Source: SURF-25 sp040754255
GTDB lineage: Bacteria; Omnitrophota; Gorgyraeia; Gygaellales; Profunditerraquicolaceae
Length of the DNA stretch: 11,000 nt
Direction of reading: 5' to 3'
NCBI GenBank assembly: GCA_040754255.1
Contig: JBFMDA010000045.1
Coordinates: forward strand, 1-11,000
In this document: positions 1 through 7,419 of the stretch, piece by piece
Numbering within the stretch: the first letter of the stretch is position 1
Layout: every line of letters begins with the position of its first letter
The notes under the pieces: model-generated
Seen by the model: the letters and a program-made list of their open reading frames with translations, nothing else
Databases searched by the model: none
Told to the model about the DNA's origin: nothing
Translations under genes and position numbers: made by a program

Positions 1-2066
1 TAAAATTTGACGAAAAACACAATATCTGTTTTAAGGTAGAAACGCATAACCATCCTTCTGCGCTTGAGCCCTTTGGCGGGGCAAATACCGGGGTGGGCGG
101 AGTAATCAGGGACTGCCTGGGCACAGGACTTGGAGCCAAGCCCGTCTGCAATACCGACATCTTCTGTTTCGCGCCCTTTGATTACCCCATGCATAAGCTG
201 CCCGCAGGCACCCTGCATCCTAAGCGTATCTTAAAAGGCGTGGTTTCAGGGGTGCGCGATTACGGCAATAAAATGGGCATACCGACAATAAACGGCGCGA
301 TACTGTTCCACGAGCAGTTTATCGGTAACCCGCTTGTCTATTGCGGCACTGCCGGAATCTTACCCAAGGAAAAATCGTTTAAAGAGCCGCTTAAAGGGGA
401 TGCGATTGTTTTGGTAGGCGGGGCAACCGGCAGAGACGGCATACACGGGGCAACATTCTCTTCGGGGGAATTGACGCATAAATCGGAGACTGTTTCCAGC
501 GGCTCTGTGCAGATCGGCAACCCCATAGAAGAAAAAAAGATATTGGATACTATCATAAAGGCGCGCGACCTCAACCTGTACAATGCCATTACCGACTGCG
601 GTGCAGGCGGGTTATCATCCGCCGTTGGAGAGATGGGCAAGGATTTAGGGGCAAAGGTTGAATTGAGCAAGGTGCCGTTAAAGTACAAGGGCCTTACGTA
701 CACAGAGATCTGGATTTCCGAATCCCAGGAGCGGATGGTGCTCTCTGTGCCCCAGGATAAACTTGCCGCACTGCTTGAAGTCTTCAGGAGCGAGAATGTC
801 AGGGCAACCCCTATCGGCGAATTCACCGATACGCAAAAACTGCAGTTGTATTATAAAGGAAACCTGGTAGGCAATCTTGATATGCATTTCCTGCATGAGG
901 GCTGGCCGCGGCCGGAAAAGAAAGCCGTTTTTTCAACACCAAGGCACAAGGAAAGTGTTCCCCCGCGCGCAGAAGACCTCACCCCTTCTTTGATACGGCT
1001 GCTCGGGCATCCCGATATATGCTCCAAGGAGTGGGTGATACGGCAATACGACCACGAGGTCCAGGGAGGCTCGGTCCTAAAGCCCTTATGTGGGGTAGCC
1101 AATGACGGGCCTTCGGATGCCGCAATTATCAAGCCTCTGCTGCATTCTGCCAAAGGCATTATCGTTTCAAACGGCATCAATTTCAGGTACGGCTTTATTG
1201 ACCCTTATTGGATGGCTGCTTCCTGCATAGATGAGGCGTTGCGCCAGGTGGTCGCAGTGGGCGCTTCGCTGAAGAACGCAGCGCTTCTGGATAATTTTTG
1301 CTGGGGAAACCCCGATAAGCCTGACAGGCTCGGAGGCCTGGTCAGGGCTGCCTTGGGTTGTTATGACGCAGCCAAGGGGTATGGGGTACCTTTTATTTCA
1401 GGCAAAGACAGTTTGAATAACGAGTACACAATAAAGAATAAATCTCTGGCAATACCGGGGACACTCCTAATTTCTGCGATTGCGGTGATGGAGGATACTT
1501 CAAAAGCTGTTTCTATGTACCTGAAAAAACCCGGCAACCTCCTTTATATTATCGGGACTACTGCCGAAGAGCTCGGCGCATCGCATTATTACGATTTGTT
1601 CGGCATAATCGGCAACCACGTGCCTAAGGCGTATCCGAAAAAAGCAAGGCAGGTTTTTGATGCGCTTTCCAGGGTTTCGTCAAAACACCTTATCCGGTCA
1701 ATGCATGATTGCGCCGAGGGAGGGATCGCGGTGGCATTGGCTGAAATGGCTTTTGCCGGCGGGCTTGGCGCTGAAATGTTCGTAGAGGAAGTCCCCGTTG
1801 TCCAGGTTCGCGCGCGCGCGCAGAAAACCCAGGTCCAAAGGGACGACTTTGTGCTTTTTTCCGAATCTAATTCGCGGTTCATCGTTGAAGTCGAACGCGC
1901 GCATCAGAAAGAGTTCGAACGGTACATGCGGGGGGTCCCTTTTGGCTTGTGTGGTTGCGTGTCCGAGGAGGCGCAATTGAAAATATTCGGGCTGGACGGA
2001 AAAGTGTGTATTGCGGCCGGGATTGCCCAATTGAAAGAAGCATGGCAGAAGAGCTTGCGATGGTAA
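1..2066 (+). CDS. purL: Phosphoribosylformylglycinamidine synthase, PurL subunit (5' partial)
   Basis: Catalyses the ATP-dependent conversion of FGAR to FGAM (step 4 of purine synthesis), using ammonia delivered by the PurQ glutaminase encoded two genes downstream. The reading frame is open from the window edge (first full codon at base 3), so the true start lies upstream; about 687 residues are visible. The frame opens with the PurL signature KVETHNHPSALEPFGGANTG (about 33–92). Then come the first nucleotide-binding repeat GGATGRDGIHGATFSS (417–464), DCGAGGLSSAVGEMG (about 594–638) and SESQERMV (about 717–740). The second, duplicated half follows with NDGPSDAAIIKPL, SGKDSLNNEY (about 1395–1424), DCAEGGIAVALAEMAF (about 1707–1754) and LFSESNSRFIVEV. 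No glutaminase domain is fused to the C terminus. The amount of protein after the N-terminal motif is more than in B. subtilis-type PurL. A longer N terminus, possibly a fused PurS, is possible but unseen. It stops 11 nt before the LOG-family gene. Confidence 0.97.
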   Translation, partial: KFDEKHNICFKVETHNHPSALEPFGGANTGVGGVIRDCLGTGLGAKPVCNTDIFCFAPFDYPMHKLPAGTLHPKRILKGVVSGVRDYGNKMGIPTINGAILFHEQFIGNPLVYCGTAGILPKEKSFKEPLKGDAIVLVGGATGRDGIHGATFSSGELTHKSETVSSGSVQIGNPIEEKKILDTIIKARDLNLYNAITDCGAGGLSSAVGEMGKDLGAKVELSKVPLKYKGLTYTEIWISESQERMVLSVPQDKLAALLEVFRSENVRATPIGEFTDTQKLQLYYKGNLVGNLDMHFLHEGWPRPEKKAVFSTPRHKESVPPRAEDLTPSLIRLLGHPDICSKEWVIRQYDHEVQGGSVLKPLCGVANDGPSDAAIIKPLLHSAKGIIVSNGINFRYGFIDPYWMAASCIDEALRQVVAVGASLKNAALLDNFCWGNPDKPDRLGGLVRAALGCYDAAKGYGVPFISGKDSLNNEYTIKNKSLAIPGTLLISAIAVMEDTSKAVSMYLKKPGNLLYIIGTTAEELGASHYYDLFGIIGNHVPKAYPKKARQVFDALSRVSSKHLIRSMHDCAEGGIAVALAEMAFAGGLGAEMFVEEVPVVQVRARAQKTQVQRDDFVLFSESNSRFIVEVERAHQKEFERYMRGVPFGLCGCVSEEAQLKIFGLDGKVCIAAGIAQLKEAWQKSLRW

Positions 2067-2067
2067 A

Positions 2068-2071
2068 GGAG
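2068..2071 (+). promoter_or_regulatory. Ribosome-binding site of the LOG-family gene
   Basis: GGAG within AAAGGAGAG, six bases before the ATG at 2078 and directly after the purL stop codon. It favours 2078 over the in-frame ATGs at 2042 and 2060, which lie inside purL, and over the still earlier frame opening at 1949. Confidence 0.7.
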
Positions 2072-2077
2072 AGAAGA

Positions 2078-2734
2078 ATGGAAAAGGCACACATCATAAG
2101 GCGTGATTTTACTACCGAAGACCCCTGGCGGATTTTCCGCATTATCTCGGAATTCGTGGACGGGTTCGAGGTCCTTTCCGACGTAGGGAAGGCAGTATCG
2201 ATATTCGGCTCAAGCCGTACCCCCGCCGGCAAGAAGTACTATAAATTAGCGGAGGAGATCGCCTATCGTTTGGCCAAAGAAGGCTACGCCGTTATTACCG
2301 GCAGCGGGCCGGGCATCATGGAGGCCTCCAATAAGGGCGCGCGCAGGGCAAGGGGGCATTCGATTGGGTTAAACATCCAGATCCCCCTGGAGCAGAGGGC
2401 GAATCCGTATGTGGATACGCTCTTGAGCTTTCATTACTTCTTTGTGCGTAAGGTCATGTTTGTAAAATACGCCAAGGCCTTTGTGATTATGCCCGGAGGC
2501 TATGGTACCCTCGATGAGTTCACCGAGGCAATTAATTTAATCCAGACCAAGAGGATCTCGAAGTTCCCCGTTGTCCTGTTTGGCCGCGAGTACTGGAAGG
2601 GGATGCTGGATTGGCTCAAGGAGAAGGTTTTAAAAGAAGGCAATATCAGTAAAGAAGACCTGGACATCTTTACCGTGGTCGATACGCCTAAAGATGTCAT
2701 CAAGGTCATCAGGAAATTTTATGCAAAAGCCTAA
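2078..2734 (+). CDS. LOG-family nucleotide 5'-monophosphate phosphoribohydrolase (TIGR00730-like)
   Basis: A 218-residue Rossmann-like protein of the LOG (lysine decarboxylase-like) family. Characterised members hydrolyse the N-glycosidic bond of nucleoside 5'-monophosphates, for example cytokinin riboside 5'-phosphate or AMP, giving free base plus ribose-5-phosphate. Visible motifs are VSIFGSSRTPAGKKYY near the N terminus, the phosphate-binding loop GSGPGIMEA (residues 75–83) and the hallmark PGGYGTLDE (139–147), followed by a helix typical of the family. No signal peptide or membrane segment is seen, so it is cytosolic. It follows purL by 11 nt and overlaps purQ by 14 nt, so it splits the two subunits of FGAM synthase and is probably co-translated with them. 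A role in turnover or repair of purine nucleotides is inferred from that position. The exact substrate cannot be read from sequence. The family call is secure; the function is tentative. Confidence 0.9.
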   Translation: MEKAHIIRRDFTTEDPWRIFRIISEFVDGFEVLSDVGKAVSIFGSSRTPAGKKYYKLAEEIAYRLAKEGYAVITGSGPGIMEASNKGARRARGHSIGLNIQIPLEQRANPYVDTLLSFHYFFVRKVMFVKYAKAFVIMPGGYGTLDEFTEAINLIQTKRISKFPVVLFGREYWKGMLDWLKEKVLKEGNISKEDLDIFTVVDTPKDVIKVIRKFYAKA

Positions 2735-3518
2735 AGTATGCGTCTTGCGGACCGCAGGCACGAACTGCGACCAGGAAACGGCGTTCGCGTTCTTGAAGGC
2801 CGGCGCCTTTGTTGAGCTTGTGCACACAAACAGCCTTATCAGCGGCTACAAAGCGCTTAGCGAGTATCAGATCCTGGCAATCCCCGGCGGCTTTACGTAC
2901 GGGGATGATGTTGCCGCTGGCAAGATACTTGCGAATGAATTCAAGTATAAACTGAAAGCAGCGTTATTGAATTTTATACATGAGGGGAAATTAATTATCG
3001 GTATCTGCAACGGTTTCCAGGTACTGGCAAAGAGCGGACTGCTGCCGGGTAATGACGAGCTGGCGCAGGAGGCAAGCCTGACCCTCAACGATTCGGCAAA
3101 ATTCGAAGACCGCTGGGTGTATTTGAACTGCGTAACGCGCGGCCGCCAAAAGCCCAAGTGCGTCTGGACAAAAGGGCTGCCTGAGGTCATTTATCTTCCG
3201 GTTGCGCACGGCGAAGGAAAATTCGTTGTCCGCGATAAGGCGGTGCTTGAACGCCTCAAGGGGAATAACCAGGTCGTGGTGGAATACTGCGACGAAAAAG
3301 GAAACCCTGCCGGCTATCCGCATAATCCCAACGGTTCTATGGAAGGCATTGCAGGAATTTGCGATGAAACAGGAAGGGTCTTTGGGTTAATGCCTCACCC
3401 GGAGAGGCACATTCATTTTTTGCAGCATCCGCGCTGGGTGCGCGCCCAAAACAGGCAGGAAGGAACCGGCCTGCAGATTTTTAAAAACGGCGTTGAGTAC
3501 GCGCAGAAAAAACTTTAA
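2721..3518 (+). CDS. purQ: Phosphoribosylformylglycinamidine synthase, glutaminase subunit PurQ
   Basis: Class I (triad) glutamine amidotransferase that releases ammonia from glutamine for PurL. The 265-residue product begins MQKPKVCVLRTAGTNCDQET, the usual PurQ N terminus. It continues with FTYGDDVAAGKILANEF, the nucleophile elbow GICNGFQVL (Cys96), VAHGEGKF, and MPHPERH carrying the other triad members (His226, Glu228). All three catalytic residues are present. It is longer than the roughly 227-residue B. subtilis PurQ, matching the longer PurL here. The start at 2721 is chosen over 2694 because homology begins there and AGGA (2711–2714) sits just upstream; it overlaps the LOG-family gene by 14 nt, which suggests translational coupling. 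It acts in the cytosol in complex with PurL, probably together with PurS or a PurS-like domain not visible here. Confidence 0.97.
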   Translation: MQKPKVCVLRTAGTNCDQETAFAFLKAGAFVELVHTNSLISGYKALSEYQILAIPGGFTYGDDVAAGKILANEFKYKLKAALLNFIHEGKLIIGICNGFQVLAKSGLLPGNDELAQEASLTLNDSAKFEDRWVYLNCVTRGRQKPKCVWTKGLPEVIYLPVAHGEGKFVVRDKAVLERLKGNNQVVVEYCDEKGNPAGYPHNPNGSMEGIAGICDETGRVFGLMPHPERHIHFLQHPRWVRAQNRQEGTGLQIFKNGVEYAQKKL

Positions 3519-3520
3519 CT

Positions 3521-3526
3521 AAGGAG
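3521..3526 (+). promoter_or_regulatory. Ribosome-binding site for a GTG start
   Basis: AAGGAG nine bases before the GTG at 3536. It supports GTG as the initiation codon of the PurF-like gene, whose second codon (AGC, Ser) is the diagnostic residue. The same AAGGAGCA string occurs before purF (4948–4955) and glyA (10903–10910). Confidence 0.75.
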
Positions 3527-3535
3527 CATTAAGAC

Positions 3536-4936
3536 GTGAGCGGGATTTTTGGAGTCGTTTCGAAAACTGATTGCAGGAATGATTTATTTTACGGGACTGA
3601 TTACCATTCGCACCTGGGCACGCAGTTCGCCGGGCTTGCCGTATGGCAGGATACGATCCTGCGCAAAATCCACGATATACGCGGCAGCCAGTTCAAGGCA
3701 AAGTTTTTTGAAGACTACCGGAAAATGAACGGCAAGGCAGGCATCGGCGTTATCAGCGTCAAAGACGAACAGCCGATCTGCGTCCATTCGAAATTCGGGC
3801 CGTTCGCAATCGTGATTAACGGCTTTATTGAAAACGCCCAGGAATTGGCCAGGCAGCTATACAAGGAAGGCCAGTCGTTCAGCGAGGTCACCGAAGGCAA
3901 GGTGAACCTTACGGAATTAGTGGCTAAGCTGATTATTCGTTCAGAATCTATAGTCGACGGCATTGAGAGTATGTTCGCCAAGATTTCAGGTTCCTGTTCC
4001 CTGCTTTTGCTTGCCAGGGAAGGGATCTACGTAGCGCGGGACCGCTGCGGGTATACGCCCTTGATTATAGGGCAGAGGGGGAAAGACTGGGCTGTTGCCA
4101 CCGAGTCGTCGGCGTTCCTTAATCTGGGGTTTTCCATCAAGAAATATGTCCAGCCCGGAGAAATCGCGATACTGAACGGAAAAGGCCTGGAGATAAAACG
4201 CAAGGGCAGGCGGATGAATAAAGTTTGTTCGTTCCTGTGGATTTATACCGGTTTTCCCGCTTCTTCCTATGAAGGGATAAACGTAGAAACAGTGAGAGAG
4301 AAATGCGGCGGGTATTTGGCACGGCACGACAACGTAAAAGCGGATATGGCCTGCGGTATCCCTGATTCCGGGACCGCGCATGCCATAGGGTATGCCATGC
4401 GCTCCGGGATCCCTTTTAGGAGGCCTTTGGTAAAATATACCCCTGGCTTTGACCGCAGCTATACCCCTCCGTCACAGGAGACACGCGATTTCATTGCCAA
4501 GATGAAACTTATCCCTATACCGGAAATAATCAAGGGCAAGCGCATCGTATTTTGCGACGATTCGATTGTGCGCGGGACACAGTTAAAGAACTATACCATC
4601 CATAAGCTGCGCGAGTGCGGGGCAAAAGAGATCCATCTAAGGATTGCCTGCCCGCCGCTTATGTTTCCCTGCAGGTTCGGTTATTCTACGCGCACTGCCC
4701 ATGAATTGGCAGCGCGAAAGGCAATACGCAGCCTTGAAGGCAGGGATATCGATGATGTAGCCGCCTATATCGACGAAAATTCCAGCAGGCATAAAAAAAT
4801 GGTACACTGGATTACCAAAGACCTCGGGGTGACCACGCTTAAATACCAGCGGTTGGCCGATATGATCGATGCGATAGGGCTGCCTAAAGAAGACCTGTGC
4901 CTTTATTGCTGGACCGGGGACACCGGCTGCAAATAA
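3536..4936 (+). CDS. PurF paralogue with a degenerate glutaminase domain (Ser in place of the catalytic Cys)
   Basis: A 466-residue homologue of amidophosphoribosyltransferase. The N-terminal Ntn-type glutaminase domain starts MSGIFGVVSK, whereas active enzymes expose Cys at this place. The Arg-bearing HVRYSTTG segment is replaced by GIGVISV (residues 69–75), the HNGN segment by INGF (94–97), and the TDSE segment by NLTE (124–127). Glutamine hydrolysis is therefore probably lost. The C-terminal phosphoribosyltransferase domain keeps IPDSGTAHAIGYA (275–287) and the PRPP loop FCDDSIVRGT (339–348). The catalytic flexible loop differs (FDRSYTPPSQ, 305–314) from the GRTFIQP of true PurF. Cys231, Cys372, Cys455 and Cys458 match the four Fe-S ligands of B. 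subtilis-type PurF. It sits between purQ and purF, 17 nt after purQ. It may be an ammonia-dependent enzyme, a regulatory partner of PurF, or a different phosphoribosyl- or PRPP-binding protein. Similar paralogues exist in other anaerobes as I recall, usually annotated simply as PurF; I know of no demonstrated function. Confidence 0.9.
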   Translation: MSGIFGVVSKTDCRNDLFYGTDYHSHLGTQFAGLAVWQDTILRKIHDIRGSQFKAKFFEDYRKMNGKAGIGVISVKDEQPICVHSKFGPFAIVINGFIENAQELARQLYKEGQSFSEVTEGKVNLTELVAKLIIRSESIVDGIESMFAKISGSCSLLLLAREGIYVARDRCGYTPLIIGQRGKDWAVATESSAFLNLGFSIKKYVQPGEIAILNGKGLEIKRKGRRMNKVCSFLWIYTGFPASSYEGINVETVREKCGGYLARHDNVKADMACGIPDSGTAHAIGYAMRSGIPFRRPLVKYTPGFDRSYTPPSQETRDFIAKMKLIPIPEIIKGKRIVFCDDSIVRGTQLKNYTIHKLRECGAKEIHLRIACPPLMFPCRFGYSTRTAHELAARKAIRSLEGRDIDDVAAYIDENSSRHKKMVHWITKDLGVTTLKYQRLADMIDAIGLPKEDLCLYCWTGDTGCK

Positions 4937-4960
4937 CGCATTCTTACAAGGAGCACACAG

Positions 4961-6415
4961 ATGATACGCCAAAGCGATGACAGGCCCAAAGAGCATTGCG
5001 GGCTCTTCGGTATTATGCGCAATGCCCATGCGGGCTGGCTGACATACCTTGGCCTCTACGCCCTTCAACACCGCGGCCAGGAAGCCTGCGGCATTGTTGC
5101 CAATCACAAGGGGATGTTGTCCCTCCATAAAGATACGGGGCTGGTCAACGACGTGTTTAACGAAGAGGTGCTGCGCAGGCTTAAGGGCGATTCGGCGATA
5201 GGCCATGTGCGCTACTCTACCACCGGCTCAAGTGTTTTGAAGAACGCACAACCGCTTCTGATTGATTACGCTAAAGGCTCCATCTGTATTGCCCATAACG
5301 GCAACCTCGTGAATTCTTTGAGCCTGCGCAGGGACCTTGAGCGTTCAGGCTCGATATTCCAGACTACCACCGATTCAGAAATCATCATCCATCTGATGGC
5401 CAGGGCCAGGTCGAGGAACCTGCGGGAAAGCCTGACCTACGCGTTACGCCGGGTCAAGGGCGCGTACTCGTTATTACTGATGGACAACCGTTATCTTATC
5501 GGGGCAAGGGACCCGCTGGGGTTTAGGCCCCTGTCCCTGGGCAAACTCAAAAACGCCTGGTGCCTGGCATCCGAGACCTGCGCGTTCGACCTGATCGGCG
5601 CAAAATTCGTCCGCGAAATAGAGCCCGGAGAGGTTATCTTTATTGCCAGGGACCGGATATCTTCATTTCCCATGAAAAGAAAAACTGCGGATACCAGGCG
5701 CGCCCACTGTATCTTTGAGCATGTGTATTTTGCGCGCCCTGATTCTGTCGTATTCGGCGAAACCGTGCACTCGGTCAGGCGCAAGCTCGGGGAGCAGCTC
5801 TCGCGCGAACATCCGGTAAGGGCAGATTTTGTAATCCCTGTGCCGGATTCAGGTTTTTCCGCTGCGTTAGGCTATTCGGAAGAATCAGGCATCCCTCTTG
5901 AAATGGGGATTATCCGCAACCATTATGTAGGAAGGACGTTTATCCAGCCCATGCAGAATATACGTGACCTGGGTGTACGGGTTAAGTTTAATTTGCTTAA
6001 AGACGTATTAAAGGGAAAGCGTATCGTGGTGGTCGACGATTCTATCGTGCGCGGGACCACGTCGAAAATCCGCGTGCGTAACCTGCGCAAGGCCGGGGTC
6101 AAAGAGGTGCATTTGCGCATTTCCTGCCCTGCGCACCGCTTCCCCTGTTTTTATGGCATAGATTTTCACCGCTCTTCGGAGCTGATCGCCAATAAATACG
6201 CTTCGTTAGAAAAAATAAAAAAGTATCTTGAAGTAGACAGCCTTGGGTACCTAAGCCTTGACGGGATGTTGGAGTGCCTGAAACTGGCCAGGCACAACTA
6301 CTGTGCTGCCTGCTGGACCGGAGACTACCCGATTATCGCCGAGAAAAAGCATGGCAAGTTTTCTCTCGAGATGCATTGCTGCGGCCAGGGGGAGGTTGTG
6401 CAATGCCCAAAGTAA
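4961..6415 (+). CDS. purF: Amidophosphoribosyltransferase (glutamine PRPP amidotransferase)
   Basis: First committed step of purine synthesis: PRPP + glutamine gives phosphoribosylamine + glutamate. The 484-residue product has a 12-residue propeptide ending EH before the nucleophile Cys13 (CGLFGI), as in B. subtilis-type enzymes that mature by propeptide removal. Glutaminase residues are intact: HVRYSTTG (82–89, Arg84), HNGN (112–115) and TDSE (137–140). The transferase half has PVPDSGFSAALGY (293–305), the flexible loop GRTFIQP (324–330) and the PRPP loop VVVDDSIVRGT (356–366). Cys250, Cys389, Cys448 and Cys451 fit the four [4Fe-4S] ligands, implying oxygen sensitivity by analogy with the B. 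subtilis enzyme. Its ATG is seven bases after AAGGAG (4948–4953). The 3' end overlaps purM by 13 nt. Family regulation is feedback inhibition by AMP/GMP-type nucleotides; nothing in the DNA shows transcriptional control. It is the catalytically complete member of the tandem PurF pair. Confidence 0.98.
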   Translation: MIRQSDDRPKEHCGLFGIMRNAHAGWLTYLGLYALQHRGQEACGIVANHKGMLSLHKDTGLVNDVFNEEVLRRLKGDSAIGHVRYSTTGSSVLKNAQPLLIDYAKGSICIAHNGNLVNSLSLRRDLERSGSIFQTTTDSEIIIHLMARARSRNLRESLTYALRRVKGAYSLLLMDNRYLIGARDPLGFRPLSLGKLKNAWCLASETCAFDLIGAKFVREIEPGEVIFIARDRISSFPMKRKTADTRRAHCIFEHVYFARPDSVVFGETVHSVRRKLGEQLSREHPVRADFVIPVPDSGFSAALGYSEESGIPLEMGIIRNHYVGRTFIQPMQNIRDLGVRVKFNLLKDVLKGKRIVVVDDSIVRGTTSKIRVRNLRKAGVKEVHLRISCPAHRFPCFYGIDFHRSSELIANKYASLEKIKKYLEVDSLGYLSLDGMLECLKLARHNYCAACWTGDYPIIAEKKHGKFSLEMHCCGQGEVVQCPK

Positions 6416-7419
6416 CCTACAAGAAGGCCGGGGTTGATATAGGGTTTGCGGACGCCTTCAAAATAGCGGTTAAGTCGCTGGCCAGGAAGTCTTTTAAGAA
6501 AGAGGTGCTGAAAGATATCGGAGGCTTCGGCAGTTTTTTCAGGTTCCCGAAAGAAAAGTTCAAAGAGCCGGTTTTGGTATCTTCGGCTGACGGGGTGGGG
6601 ACAAAGCTCAAAATAGCGATCCTCGCTGACAGGCATGATACTATCGGGATAGATGCGGTTGCCATGAACGTCAATGACATTCTCTGCGCCGGGGCACGGC
6701 CGTTGTATTTTCTCGACTATATCGGTTTCAGCAAATTAAAGACCGAGGTATTAAAAGATATCATCAAAGGCATCAATGGCGGCTGCATGGCTTCGGATTG
6801 TTCCCTGGTCGGGGGAGAGACTGCCCAGATGCCCGGGATGTATAAGGCAGGGGAGTATGACGTGGCGGGTTTCTGCGTAGGGGTGGCAGAACGCAGCCGT
6901 ATTATCGACGGCTCCTCTATATGCGCTAAAGATATAGTGATCGGCCTTGAGTCCAGCGGCCTGCACTCAAACGGGTTTTCATTGATAAGGAAAGTATTTT
7001 CTCAGGCAGAACTTAAAAGCCTTGCGCACGAATTATTAAAGCCTACGCGTATTTACGTGCGGCCGGTATTGTCTTTGCTGCAGTCCGCATCCTACCGCAG
7101 GCAGGCAACGGTTAAAGGGATTGCGCATATTACCGGGGGGGCGTTTTATGATAAAATCGCGCGCATCCTTCCTGCAGGGGTGAACGCAAAAATAAGGAAG
7201 GGCTCATGGATTGCCCCGAAAATTTTCCGGTTGCTTCAGCAGAAAGGCCGCATTGAAGATCCGGAGATGTACCACACCTTTAATATGGGGATAGGCATGG
7301 TGCTGATAGTTGCGCCCGGCTCAAGCGGGGAAATATGTGCAAGGCTTTCTGAATACGGGGTTAAGGCCTGGGTGATCGGAGAGGTTACCAGGGGCAAAAA
7401 GCAGGTTGAGATAGTATGA
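6403..7419 (+). CDS. purM: Phosphoribosylformylglycinamidine cyclo-ligase (AIR synthetase)
   Basis: Closes the imidazole ring: FGAM + ATP gives AIR (step 5). The 338-residue protein is of normal family length and shares the PurM/PurL ATP-binding fold. Visible motifs in order are YKKAGVDI near the N terminus, GGFGSFF, SADGVGTKLKIA (Asp63), GIDAVAMNVNDILCAGA, GGETAQMPGMY (137–147), GLESSGLHSNGFSLIR, HITGGAFYDKIARILP and the C-terminal MYHTFNMGIGM. The start at 6403 is chosen because family homology begins at MPKVTYKKAGVDIG and GGAGG (6391–6395) lies seven bases upstream. The frame is open from 6274 but the earlier part lies inside purF. It overlaps purF by 13 nt and shares an ATGA with purD, so tight co-translation with both neighbours is expected. 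The usual GGFGGLF appears as GGFGSFF, a mild substitution. Confidence 0.98.
   Translation: MPKVTYKKAGVDIGFADAFKIAVKSLARKSFKKEVLKDIGGFGSFFRFPKEKFKEPVLVSSADGVGTKLKIAILADRHDTIGIDAVAMNVNDILCAGARPLYFLDYIGFSKLKTEVLKDIIKGINGGCMASDCSLVGGETAQMPGMYKAGEYDVAGFCVGVAERSRIIDGSSICAKDIVIGLESSGLHSNGFSLIRKVFSQAELKSLAHELLKPTRIYVRPVLSLLQSASYRRQATVKGIAHITGGAFYDKIARILPAGVNAKIRKGSWIAPKIFRLLQQKGRIEDPEMYHTFNMGIGMVLIVAPGSSGEICARLSEYGVKAWVIGEVTRGKKQVEIV

Noticed and set aside
1949..2077. N-terminal extension of the LOG-family protein from an earlier start at 1949, 2042 or 2060
   Set aside because: This stretch lies inside purL, has no family homology, and a good ribosome-binding site precedes the ATG at 2078.
3986..5206. 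Minus-strand open frames opposite the PurF paralogue and the purF start
   Set aside because: Both strands cannot be supported; the plus-strand products match known families along their whole length and the antisense products match none.
6274..6402. Extended N terminus of PurM
   Set aside because: Lies within purF; PurM homology and a GGAGG site place the start at 6403.
3536..6415. Recent tandem duplication of purF
   Set aside because: The two proteins differ throughout, including active-site segments, loop and tail, so they are old paralogues, not a recent duplicate or an assembly artefact.
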